Source of the DNA: Glandiceps talaboti
Taxonomy: Eukaryota > Hemichordata > Enteropneusta > Spengelidae
Length of the DNA: 64,000 bases
NCBI RefSeq assembly: GCF_964340395.1
Contig: NC_135553.1
Coordinates: 8,240,001 to 8,304,000, forward strand
Direction: 5' to 3'
A program made the translations under genes and the position numbers. The notes beneath the pieces are model-generated. The model was not told where the DNA came from and did no database searches. It saw only the letters and a program-made list of their open reading frames with translations. Positions 51,716 to 60,345 of the stretch are shown here, piece by piece (the first letter of the stretch is position 1; each line of letters begins with the position of its first letter).

Positions 51716-51761
51716 TTACGCCTGAAGATCCTTCTGGTGAAACGATCCGTACGTAGCGTAA
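51716..51761 (+). ncRNA. Candidate hammerhead ribozyme with weak helix II
   Basis: In order: TTACGC (helix I), CTGAAGA (fits CUGANGA), TCC-TTCT-GGT, GAAA, CG...CG as a 2-bp helix III, TA as U16.1-H17, then GCGTAA. The 6-bp helix I is perfect. Helix II has two GC pairs and a U-U mismatch next to the core, the same mismatch as the motif at 779-819. A (TA)n tract begins about 40 bp downstream, as at the other PLE ends. Core and helix I fit; the weakness of helices II and III leaves activity open. Confidence 0.6.
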
Positions 51762-51812
51762 ATCTATAATGTAATATCATACTCGTCTTCTTTCATTTTA
51801 CGTATATATATA

Positions 51813-51898
<86 letters not shown>

Positions 51899-51899
51899 G

Positions 51900-51989
<90 letters not shown>

Positions 51990-51993
<4 letters not shown>

Positions 51994-52079
51994 GTTTTGA
52001 AAATTTGAACCAAATTATATGCTATAGACCCTACAGAACTGTTTCGTGAGGTGCGTAGTCCTCACTCATCAGGGGTAGA
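51990..52079 (-). repeat. 90-bp PLE end segment containing a hammerhead, copy 2
   Basis: Identical over 90 bp to 42261-42350. A further partial copy of its 5' edge (minus strand ACCCCTGAT) appears at about 52116-52125, beside another (TA)n tract. Confidence 0.95.
52027..52076 (-). ncRNA. Hammerhead ribozyme, full consensus, second copy
   Basis: Same 50 nt as 42298-42347: ACCC, CTGATGA, 6-bp helix II, GAAA, CAG-TT-CTG, TA, GGGT. No GIY-YIG fragment is left beside this copy, so it is a solo PLE end or pLTR-like remnant between TA tracts. Confidence 0.85.
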
Positions 52080-52123
52080 GATGGCCTGTATTCTTGAGTG
52101 GTTGACACCTTAATTACATCAGG

Positions 52124-52197
<74 letters not shown>

Positions 52198-52200
52198 GAC

Positions 52201-52255
<55 letters not shown>

Positions 52256-52258
52256 GAC

Positions 52259-52330
<72 letters not shown>

Positions 52331-52334
52331 AGAT

Positions 52335-52670
52335 TCAACCATAGGGGGAAATGCCAAAAAAGTCAACCATAGGGGGAAATTTTATTTATTTGCTTGTAAA
52401 ATCATAAGGAAAAGAATAATTCATAATGTTACTGTTCAGTTAACTAACATTTAGGTAGTCATTACAGATATCGACATTTATATAATATTTAAATAAATAA
52501 CAAAAGATATATACTTTCTAGCCCTCCAAAAATTTCCCCTTAAGGTATTTTAACCCCAGGAGCTACAATAGGGGGAAGGTCCTTAAGGGAACTACATGTG
52601 CTCAATTTTCCCCCTAGGAATGGGTGAAAATATTTGACTTTATATGCCCTTAGGGGGAAATTTTGAAGAT
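52335..52670. repeat. Cluster of TAGGGGGAAA blocks in both orientations
   Basis: TCAACCATAGGGGGAAAT occurs at 52335-52352 and 52363-52380. Related blocks follow at about 52535 (TTTCCCCTTAAGG), 52569 (ATAGGGGGAAGG), 52609 (TTTTCCCCCTAGG) and 52651 (TTAGGGGGAAATT). Forward and reverse copies could pair. Confidence 0.75.
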
Positions 52671-52981
52671 TTACTGAGAATATCCATAATTCTTTTTAGT
52701 GATCACAGACACATTTAATTTACCATAAATTGTTTTTGTTTATAAAATTCTGGGTGTGCGCAACCCCATATTAAATCATATGAGAACAACAAATAATAGC
52801 AACCTCCACTTAGAATAACTAGAGAGCTGATTTGTTGGCAAAATATATCTAGACATAGTAATACCCATATTTTCTCTGTTTTGTCGTGATTTTGTTCATT
52901 CTCACACGTTACCATAATACATGTATCCTTTGTGGAAAGGTTATGTTAGATAATTACTGTCTTTAAGAAATACTATGGCAT

Positions 52982-53016
<35 letters not shown>

Positions 53017-53334
53017 GACAAGTACTGTCTTTAAGAAATACTACGCACACACACAAGACATGCACACATGAACACAATATTTCAAAATTTCTGACAACAG
53101 TATGGGAAATTCTTTTCATTTATTATTCATTTTATTTTAACAACTTGCTGTCCATTATTAAGGCAACTACAACAATAAGAAAAAGCCTGGCTTTGGGCCA
53201 ACAACCCTGAAAAAAACAATTGACAAAAATTAGACATTATGTTATTTTCACTGAATTTGAAACTTGTTTTAAAATTGTTGTACTCCTTTCCAACTCATCG
53301 CCATTGTTTCAACTGTGCTCCTAATTTCATTTAG
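52671..53334. other. Anonymous AT-rich DNA with (CA)n
   Basis: (CA)n at about 52982-53012. TACTGTCTTTAAGAAATACTA is present at about 52957 and again at 53021, a short direct repeat around the CA tract. No gene was recognised. Confidence 0.5.
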
Positions 53335-53510
53335 CGGACACTTTTTTAGTTAATCGTACACTTTTTTTAGTTAATTGTACACTTTTTTTCAGTTAATTGT
53401 ACACTATTTTTAGTTAATCGTACACTTTAAGTTAATTGAACACTTTTTTTTTAGTTAATCATACATTTCTTTTAGTTAATCGGACACTATGTTTATTTAA
53501 TCAGACACAA
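53335..53510. repeat. Degenerate 17-26 bp minisatellite, about eight units
   Basis: Units consist of TTTTTAGTTAATCGTACAC with variable T-run length and variants (AATTGTACAC, AATTGAACAC, AATCATACAT, AATCGGACAC). The T-runs vary from three to eight or nine, so unit length drifts. Confidence 0.9.
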
Positions 53511-54079
53511 AGGAAGTATCCGCATACCGTTAATCCATGAATGTAACTGGCTATGGCCCACTCCCTACCTTGTCACTGTTCAAATGCAATCAACATGTGC
53601 TACCGCACCTAATTTTGCACCTGTCTCTCAGTAAAGTGTTTGTAAAAAATCGACTTTACCTAAATGGGTCTCAAACACAGTACCTCTAGTTATGTACCTA
53701 TTCATCTATCCAAAGGTACGTTCTCTAACTACTTCACTACAAAGTGAGATAGATATCATCTCCAGATATCATTTGTTCATTGACTTGACAATGCGTATGT
53801 TTACAGGGTTAATAAGAACTGTGGATGAGGAAAATGGAAATACTGCTTGATTTGGAACTGTCGTTTTGATACAGAACGAATCCTTCTGGGTTCATGGATT
53901 TCACGCTAAACGTTTGGGGGAAATTCAGATTATTTAGCCGAGAAATGCTGGATGGGATTTCTATAGCGAATTTTGTAATTAACATAACAATGGTGAGAGG
54001 TTACATAACAGAGCTCAGATACCTAGGTTGACTTTCTGGTGAAAAACCTAAAAACTCGTCAAACTCTAAGTATAACGTC
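53511..54079. other. Anonymous AT-rich DNA
   Basis: No gene or repeat family was recognised. Confidence 0.45.
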
Positions 54080-54240
54080 GTTATAGTACACGTCCTCGGA
54101 CATTAACAGTTTTTATTCAAACAGTTTTGGTTAACCCATCAGTTATTTAGTCCTCAGCTGTGCCTCGGACAAAATAACAGACAGGTTAACCAAAACTGTC
54201 CAAATAAAAACAGTAAATGTTCTCTGATGTGTACTATAAC
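54080..54240. mobile_element. Palindromic foldback (MITE-like) element, about 160 bp
   Basis: The element starts GTTATAGTACAC and ends GTGTACTATAAC. The two halves stay complementary with moderate mismatch through AACAGTTTT(T)AT, ACAGTTTTGGTTAACC and GTTATTT to a central segment around CCTCAGCTG that is also self-complementary. The whole sequence is thus one imperfect hairpin with terminal inverted repeats and no coding capacity, the form of a MITE or foldback element. The superfamily cannot be assigned and a target-site duplication is not clear. Confidence 0.75.
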
Positions 54241-54246
54241 TATCAG

Positions 54247-54460
54247 TTATCCACTCAAATTCCTCCACTCAGGATCGAAACAGGTCGTTTTAGAGGTGAG
54301 GTGTTTCAAGCTCGCCGCTGTGTGTTTTGTAATACAGATTAAAATTGAGGACGAATCCCACTTTTTATTTCACTGTTGATTCTACTAGGTATTCAATTTT
54401 ATAGTGACTAATAAGCCCGATGGGCTAGGTGATGTATTAACTCTCTGATATTGTTATTGG
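54247..54460 (+). mobile_element. LINE relic: C-terminal Cys motif and 3' tail
   Basis: The frame reads LSTQIPPLRIETGRFRGEVF, then QARRCVFCNTD, and reaches a stop at 54340-54342. After a frameshift, KIEDESHFLFHC follows (54341-54376). The arrangement IETGR ... RRCxxC ... EDExHFLFxC is the zinc-binding motif found C-terminal to the reverse transcriptase of many non-LTR retrotransposons. It is followed by AATAAGCCCGATGGGCTAGG, which contains the short AGCCC/GGGCT hairpin common near LINE 3' ends. Degraded by a frameshift and stops. It begins within a few bases of the foldback element at 54080-54240. Confidence 0.7.
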
Positions 54461-54489
54461 CAATTTTTAAATGTATATCACATGTCAAC

Positions 54490-55180
54490 ATCTCTTACTA
54501 TCAGTGATATGCAAATGAGGGCTTGGGTAGTGACACTGGAACTTGGTGAGATGTTTCTAGAAGTGTTATTTTGCAGATGTTGTTCAAATTTTTTATAATT
54601 GGCACTGGCAACCATGACCATGCCAATGGCAACTTCTAAATGGGAGTACACTTTGGTCAAATAATGATATTCTGTGGGCAATTGAATACAAATTCATTAA
54701 AAATATTCAAATACCATGGCAACCATGACCACGTCCACAGCAACATCCAAACAGAGCTGTATTTCACAAAGATAGACAAGTGAACAAACATTCAAAAAGT
54801 GTATGCAAATATGCCTTAGCAACAACAAAATGGGAGTACATTTTGGCCAATAGCAACAGCTAAATGGTACCATATCTCATAAAGATAACATCGCAAATTC
54901 TTACACCAATGAATACACATTTCAAACATTGATAAAAATAGACAAGTGAACAAAGATTAATAATGTGTTTGCAAATATACCTAGCAACAATGACCACACC
55001 CATAGCAAAAACATTGGAGTACATTTTGGTCAAATAACAATATCATCTTGTAGGCTATTCAGTAAACATAAAAAAATTCATGCAAATATCCCTATCGACC
55101 TTGACCCACCAATAGAAAATGATGTGATGCCAATAAATTGACGATCAATTCAAATAAGACAAAATATACAATCTTAAGTA
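54490..55180. repeat. Diverged tandem/interspersed repeat (GCAACCATGACCAC family), left block
   Basis: Phrases such as AGCAACCATGACCAC, CTAAATGGTACCATATTTC, AAAATGGGAGTACATTTTGG, TATCATCTTGTAGGC and AAACATTCAAAAA recur in the same order at spacings of about 90-230 bp. The block continues at 56195-56460 and a smaller copy lies at 58970-59090. The LINE at 55181-56190 interrupts it. Confidence 0.75.
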
Positions 55181-56190
55181 TTGATTGGTTCCCTTGAATT
55201 TAAGGGGGTCTCACTAGATGAAGTTAAAAGTTCACCTTTTGTTGGGGTCAACATTGACAATACGCTGTCTTGGAAGCAGCATATAGCTGAGGTGAAAAAG
55301 AAAATTAGTAGAATGACATGTAGAATGAATGTGTGTTTTATAAGTTATGTCACACGGTTCCAGAATATGTACTTGTACTATTGTATAATGCTTTTGTTCT
55401 GCCCCATATCACCTACGGTCTCGAAGTGTGGGGTAACACGTGTCCGACATACCTGAATGAAATATTTTTAATTCAAAAAAGAATAGTGCGCACCATAACA
55501 GATAGTCATTGATGTGCTCACTCGGGGCCATTATTTAAAAGGTTGAATATTCTTGACATTTTCAAACAGCACAAAATACAGCTTGTCGTTATCATTCATG
55601 ACGTTTTGCAACTCAGATTACCGGATACCTTTCAGGATTTTTTCACTCCCATTAAACACTCCTTCACAACACAACAGAGCGCCAGAAACGACCTTACCAT
55701 CCCAAAAGCAAACCATAGGACTGGTCAGTTCACTGTCAAGTATTCAGGTGCTAAACTATGGAATTGTGTCCCTTACAACATTCGCAACATAAATAGCAGA
55801 AGTAATTTTCAAACAGAGTTCCAAAACTATCTCCAATCATTGTAAACTAGTTATACTTCATATTCATTGAGAATGATTACCGTTTGTCTGTATATTTAAG
55901 TAGGTCATTTGTTGTTTCTTTATATTTGTTTGTTTGGTTGTTGTTGTTTTTTTGTCCACCTATATTTATACAATGTATGATTGTTTTCTATTCTGTGAAT
56001 ATTGCAATATACTCAATTTGACCAGCAGCCCCAGTAATTAGTAATTCCTAATCCCTAAGATTGTAAAAGGGGACGGACTCGACTAGTTGCAAAGACAACT
56101 ATTTTTCGTCTCCCTTTCCCAAGTTGAATACTTCATATATTGTAGAATTGTTATATATTTCTGGGAATAAAGATTATTATTATTATTAAT
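55181..56190 (+). mobile_element. 5'-truncated LINE with 3' UTR and (ATT)n tail
   Basis: The first frame gives IGSLEFKGVSLDEV, PFVGVNIDNTLSWKQHIAEV and KKKISRM, the conserved FxGVxID ... LSWxxHIxxVxxKISR block after the reverse transcriptase fingers and palm. A frameshift near 55393 moves to ITYGLEVWGNTCPTYL and LIQKRIVRTITDSH, then a TGA at 55510-55512, then PLFKRLNILDIFKQHKIQL, IIHDVLQLRLPDTF, TGQFTVKYSGAKLWNCVPYN and FQTEFQNYLQSL, with the final stop at 55843-55845. The pattern fits CR1/jockey-like non-LTR retrotransposons. The 3' UTR carries GGACTCGACTAGTTG and GGGAATAAAG before (ATT)n. It shares that UTR signature with the 49-kb copy, so both belong to one family. A frameshift, a stop and truncation make it inactive. 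Confidence 0.92.
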
Positions 56191-56460
56191 AACAACAGCT
56201 AAATGGTAGCATATTTCATAAAGATAACATCGCAAATTCTTACACCAATGAACAAACATTTGAAATATTAATGAAAATAGACAAGTTAACAAACGTTCAA
56301 ATAGTGTATGCAAGTATGCCTAGCAACCATGACCACGCCCTTAGAAACAATAAAATGGGAGTACATTTGGTCAAATAATGATATCATCTTGTAAGTAATT
56401 GAGTAAACATTCAAAAATAAATGCAAATATGACCCCACCCATAGCAATAGCTAAATGCAG
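56191..56460. repeat. GCAACCATGACCAC-family repeat, right block
   Basis: Continues the order of phrases seen at 54490-55080: CAACAGCTAAATGGTAGCA, CATAAAGATAACATCGC, AATGGGAGTACATTTGG, TGATATCATCTTGTAAG. It begins directly after the LINE (ATT)n tail, so the LINE inserted into this array. Confidence 0.75.
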
Positions 56461-56464
56461 GGCT

Positions 56465-56760
56465 TAAAACTCGGGTAGTCTCACATCCACAGACTACCAA
56501 TGTGCATCTCTGGGCTACCAAATTATGGTGGTAGCCAAATTGGGCAACAAAGTTTTTAATGAAACTATGACAACTTGACTATAGGACCTGTGAGAGGTCA
56601 CACTTAACATCTTATTTGATGCCATACTTGACGAAGGGAACCGAGATGAACATTTTTGGATGTATGGGTCACTATAGGGACACATGCATATGGGCTACCA
56701 ACCATTGCTCTTGGGCTACCAATCTCAGATGATGGTAGCCCATCTGGGCTACCAAGAAAC
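56465..56760. repeat. GGTAGTC/GGGCTACCAA dispersed repeat, copy 1
   Basis: GGGTAGTCTCACATC, CAGACTACCAATGT, three GGGCTACCAA blocks and two GGTAGCC blocks in both orientations within about 290 bp. The first 90 bp are paralleled at 60255-60345. Confidence 0.7.
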
Positions 56761-56984
56761 AAATCATTGACAATGACATAGTCCCAGCTCTGATTGGATT
56801 TAATGAACAGGCAGTTTATGTTGTCATTTTCTTGATATCACTACTCTGATCAAGCATCAACACTTGTGAACCTAAATCAAACAGACTTAGATATGTTGGT
56901 TCTGCTCGTTGGACATCGAACATGCCTACTCTTCAAGATGACATGATGGAATAAACCATTCAACAATAAAGGATAGGTCAACTA

Positions 56985-57601
56985 CGGGGGTGGGGGGGGG
57001 GTGTGGGGACCTGGTCAAGCATGGCTGAGTTATGGCTTTGGACATGAAAACTGTGCCAACAAAATTGCTGCCAGGAAGCCATATCAGATCGTATCACGAC
57101 GAAAATGGATATGCACATATATGTCCTAGAACACTGTCCTAATACCAACTTTGAATGAGATCGGTTAAAGAATTTCTGAGTTATGGCTTTGGACATGGAA
57201 AATTCACAAACAAAATGGCTGCCAGACAGCCATATTGGATCATATCACGACGAAAATGGAGATGCACATATGTCATAGAACAATGTCCTGATACTAACTT
57301 TGAATGAGATCTGTTAAAGCATGTCTAAGTTATGGCTTTGGACATGAAAACTGTGCCAACAAAATTGCTGCCAGGAAGCCATATCGGATCGTATCACGAC
57401 GAAAATGGATATGCACATATGTCATAGAACACTGTCCTAGTACCAACTTTGAATGAGATCTGTTAAAGCATGTGTGAGTTATGGCTTTGGACATGGAAAA
57501 TTTGCCCAACAAAATGGCTGCCAGGCAGCCATATTGGATCGTATCACAATAACAATGAACAGGCACATGTATGTCATAGAACACTGTGCTAATAGGTAAC
57601 A
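56985..57601. repeat. ~150-bp tandem array, left part (four units)
   Basis: ACACTGTCCTAATACC-type marks lie at 57131, 57280, 57429 and 57581, giving periods of 149, 149 and 152 bp. Each unit contains TGAATGAGATC, GAGTTATGGCTTTGGACATG, ATGGCTGCCAGG, AGCCATATTGGATCGTATCA and CACATGTATGTCATAGAACA. A G-rich run (about 56990-57006) marks its left edge. The short minus-strand frames are its translation. Confidence 0.93.
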
Positions 57602-57697
57602 GGACAATTGTCCCCCGGACAACTGCCCCCGAAGGACAATTGCCCCCCGGACAACTGCCCCTGAAGAACAACTGCCCCCCAGACTACTGCCCCCGAA
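57602..57697. repeat. 32-bp minisatellite, three units (GGACAATTGCCCCC type)
   Basis: Three 32-bp units at 57602-57633, 57634-57665 and 57666-57697, each with two GGACAAYTGYCCCCC half-units. The first contains the palindrome GGACAATTGTCC. Its last half-unit overlaps the left inverted repeat of the composite element. Confidence 0.92.
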
Positions 57698-58467
57698 CGA
57701 AAAAAAAACTAGTATTACAGATGTACGGGTTTGTCATTCATTAAAAAGTCACCTTCGACAACTTACCGCCGCAATTTGCATACATTATACTCACTAAACA
57801 CAAACACGAAGTCATTTTTTTACTGGAAAAGATTTATTTATTATCAGTTTAATACAAAATATACAGGTAATCTCTTCTCAGTCGTGACTAATTCCCGACT
57901 TGGACTTGAACGATCCCGTACGAGAGTATGAGAGTGTAAGTGCTAGAGTGCAACGTTAGAACTATCCATACTTATACCGTTCAACTCTACGACTCACAAC
58001 ACCTGTATATGATATTGATTGTTGTCCAACTGATGTCTTCACTGGCGGAATACACAAATTGCCCTGAGCCTTCTGTCGTGTATTGTATTCATAATTAAAC
58101 AGCGAGCAATAATCGGTTATAGAGTGTGGTAAATTATTGTGTATTAAATCGTAAACAAAAACACCTACTAAATACTTGTGTAACTTAAACACGTCGAGAA
58201 TTGTTAACTGGTTGAAAAGAGGAGAAGAATGTTCAAGAAAATTATGTGAATTACGGCCGTGAGTTAAATCATCATGCCGACATTTATGAATGACGTAACA
58301 GTTATCACAGATAACAATAGAGTAAAACATGTGAGTGAGTAGTAGTGAGTATAATGTACACAAATTGCGGCGGTAAGTTGCAGACGGTGACTTTTTAATG
58401 ATTGACAAACCCGTACATCTGTAATACTACTATTATTACTAGGTTTTTTTTCGTTCGGTGGCAGTAG
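57683..58467. mobile_element. Composite element with ~115-bp terminal inverted repeats enclosing a LINE fragment
   Basis: The left arm 57683-57796 (CTACTGCC, CCGAACGAAAAAAA, GTATTACAGATGTACGGG, AAAAAGTCACC, TACCGCCGCAATTTG, CATTATACTCACTA) is reverse-complemented at 58343-58467 with a few substitutions and an 11-bp indel. Between the arms lies a minus-strand LINE fragment with its own 3' flank. The whole sits inside one unit of the ~150-bp tandem array. This looks like a non-autonomous DNA-type element or a foldback structure that contains retroelement sequence. No transposase is present. Confidence 0.75.
57998..58237 (-). pseudogene. LINE reverse-transcriptase C-terminal fragment inside the composite element
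   Basis: The minus-strand frame reads EHSSPLFNQLTILDVFKLHK, then VGVFVYDLIHNNLP, then LFNYEYNTRQKAQGNLCIPP and SVGQQSISYTGV. This matches the region PLFxxLxILDxFKLHK ... LP ... YNTRxxxxLxxPxxKTxxGxxSIxYxG near the C-terminus of CR1/jockey-like LINE polyproteins. It is homologous in position to 55540-55760 but clearly a different family member. The expected WN-x-(I/L)P is lost downstream. In the sense direction it is followed by AATAAATAAATC near 57836, a possible polyadenylation signal. Confidence 0.8.
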
Positions 58468-58960
58468 TAGCAGTATCATGACAACAATGAATAAGCACAT
58501 GTATGTCATAGAACACTGTCCTAATACAAACTTAGAATAAGATCTGTGCAAGCACGTCTTGAGTTATGGATTTGGACATGGAAAAATCACAAACAATATG
58601 GCTGCCAGGCAGCCATATTGGATAGTATCATGATGAAAATAATTATGCACATGTATGTCATAGAACACTGTCCTAATACCAATATTGAATGAGATCTATT
58701 CAAGCATGTCTGAGTTATGGCTTTGGACATGGAAAATTTGCAAACAAAATAGCTGTTAGGCAGCCATATTGGATTGTAGCATGAAACAAATTAACATGCA
58801 TATGTATGCCATTGTATGTTGCCCCTGTACCAAGTTTGAAAAAAAAACAGTCCAGGCATCTCGAAGAAACAGCTCTGGACGGACGGACGGATGGATGGAC
58901 CCCAATCCATAAGTTCCCGTCCCGGACTGCGTCCAGCAGGGACTAAAAACACGAATTTTG
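58468..58960. repeat. ~150-bp tandem array, right part, with GGAC tract and terminal hairpin
   Basis: ACACTGTCCTAATAC marks lie at 58513 and 58665, a 152-bp spacing. The last unit runs into (GGAC)n/(GGAT)n at about 58878-58900 and then GTCCCGGACTGCGTCCAGC ... GGGAC (58919-58943), a nested hairpin with stems GTCCC/GGGAC and GGAC/GTCC. A similar end is common on repeats in several marine invertebrate genomes, from general knowledge. Confidence 0.85.
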
Positions 58961-59095
58961 AGCTCTGAAATGATAGCATATTTCATAAAGATAACGTCGC
59001 AAATTGTTACACTAATGAATAAACATTCGAAACATTGATGAAAATATATGCCAAGCAACAAGACCACACCCATAATACAAGACCACATCAATAAT
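58961..59095. repeat. GCAACCATGACCAC-family repeat, third block
   Basis: TGATAGCATATTTCATAAAG, GATAACGTCGCAAATTGTTA, TGAATAAACATTCGAAACAT and AGCAACAAGACCACACCCAT repeat the phrases of 54840-55000 and 56200-56330. Confidence 0.75.
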
Positions 59096-60250
59096 AAAAG
59101 TCAAATGAATTGCATAGATTACAACTATGTTGGATAGGCAACTCGATAGTCATTCAGGAAATGAAAACATATAACCTAACATGGCTCATGTATGAATAGA
59201 TGTTTTAAAAAACAATACAGTTGTGCTTCAACACCATTGGCGCTATTTTCCTTGATCCAAATTTGAGAGAATTCAGTCTACTTATGTCCATGGTCAGACA
59301 ATGTTAGTCCCACTGCTTTTTGTTTCAGTCTTTTTTCATCATTTTTTTCCTTTTCTTATCTCATTCATCAGCTTGGTAGAGGTTGTTGGTAAATCATGCC
59401 CAAAGTCTGTGTTCGCATTCAAACATTCACGAACTTGTCCTCTTCCTGTAAATAATAATGAGAAGAAACAATATCCTGTTTAAGTGTTATATATATATAG
59501 ATATATATATATATGGACTTCTGCTCTTAACAGAAAAACTAAACAAAAAAAGAGTTATTGCAAATGGTGGCTATGTACTTTTTAACCCAGTGCGAATAAG
59601 AAATTGATTGGGGATATTCCATTATTAATTAAACCTTGTGACACCGTGAGGTCGTCAATGGCAGGTCGCGCGATCCTGCCGATGACAAACCACAGATGCC
59701 AATGCTGTATGATCCATCACTCCTACGTGTTGGTTTACATGAACTGATAAAGACGTTATGGCAGGATAATGTGGCAGGATCTACATCATTGTCTTTCGTC
59801 AGATTTCTTTAAACAAACGAAGTATTTGATATAGTCGTCTGTGAGACGTATCATTATGCTGCCAGACTCACATGTATGCAGTATTTGTGTATGCAAATTT
59901 GTTTGTATTTACTGTAAACATGATAAATATTTTACCCAACACCCATACTATCTGTCTATTAATTTTTACAGCTAATTTCCAATTGTAAATGTAATCCTTG
60001 TATTTATCAAAAAAATAAATTTCACATGCTTTTTTGACCAAAAATGTGTTTCATACCAATTTTCCCCAATTTCTTGGTAAAGTTACTGATCATACATTCA
60101 TGTAAGTTAAAATTCAATATTTCATAATTATATACTTGTAGATGAGACCATATCCCACCTGTTTTGGTGTAAAATGATCACTATCAAAACATTGTGTACA
60201 ATTGTGTGCAACCTAAAAAGTCCTAGGGGGGTCATTTGCATGGAATGTCT
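59096..60250. other. Anonymous AT-rich DNA
   Basis: A short (TA)n/GATATA tract at about 59488-59514. No gene was recognised. Confidence 0.45.
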
Positions 60251-60254
60251 ATGG

Positions 60255-60345
60255 CATCTTTAGGTAGTCCCACATCTAAAAACTACCAATGTTTGACTTT
60301 GAACCACTAAATAATGCAAATGGTAGCCCAATTTGGCTACAAAGT
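60255..60345. repeat. GGTAGTC/GGTAGCC dispersed repeat, copy 2
   Basis: TTAGGTAGTCCCACATC, ACTACCAATGT, AATGGTAGCCCAATTTGGC and TACAAAGTT follow the same order as 56473-56560, with clear divergence. Confidence 0.65.

Larger units (their letters stand above)
51805..52327. repeat. Cluster of (TA)n tracts with repeated GACAGACATACATACATA spacers
   Basis: TA tracts at about 51805-51894, 51911-51990, 52127-52192, 52215-52250 and 52270-52327. The spacer AGACAGACATACATACAT recurs at about 51894, 52193 and 52251, making a higher-order repeat. The hammerhead segment at 51990-52079 is embedded here. Confidence 0.95.

Noticed and set aside
57004-57671. Minus-strand frames of 70-113 codons in the 150-bp array
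   Set aside because: The same peptide words recur with the repeat period, so they are shadows of the tandem repeat.
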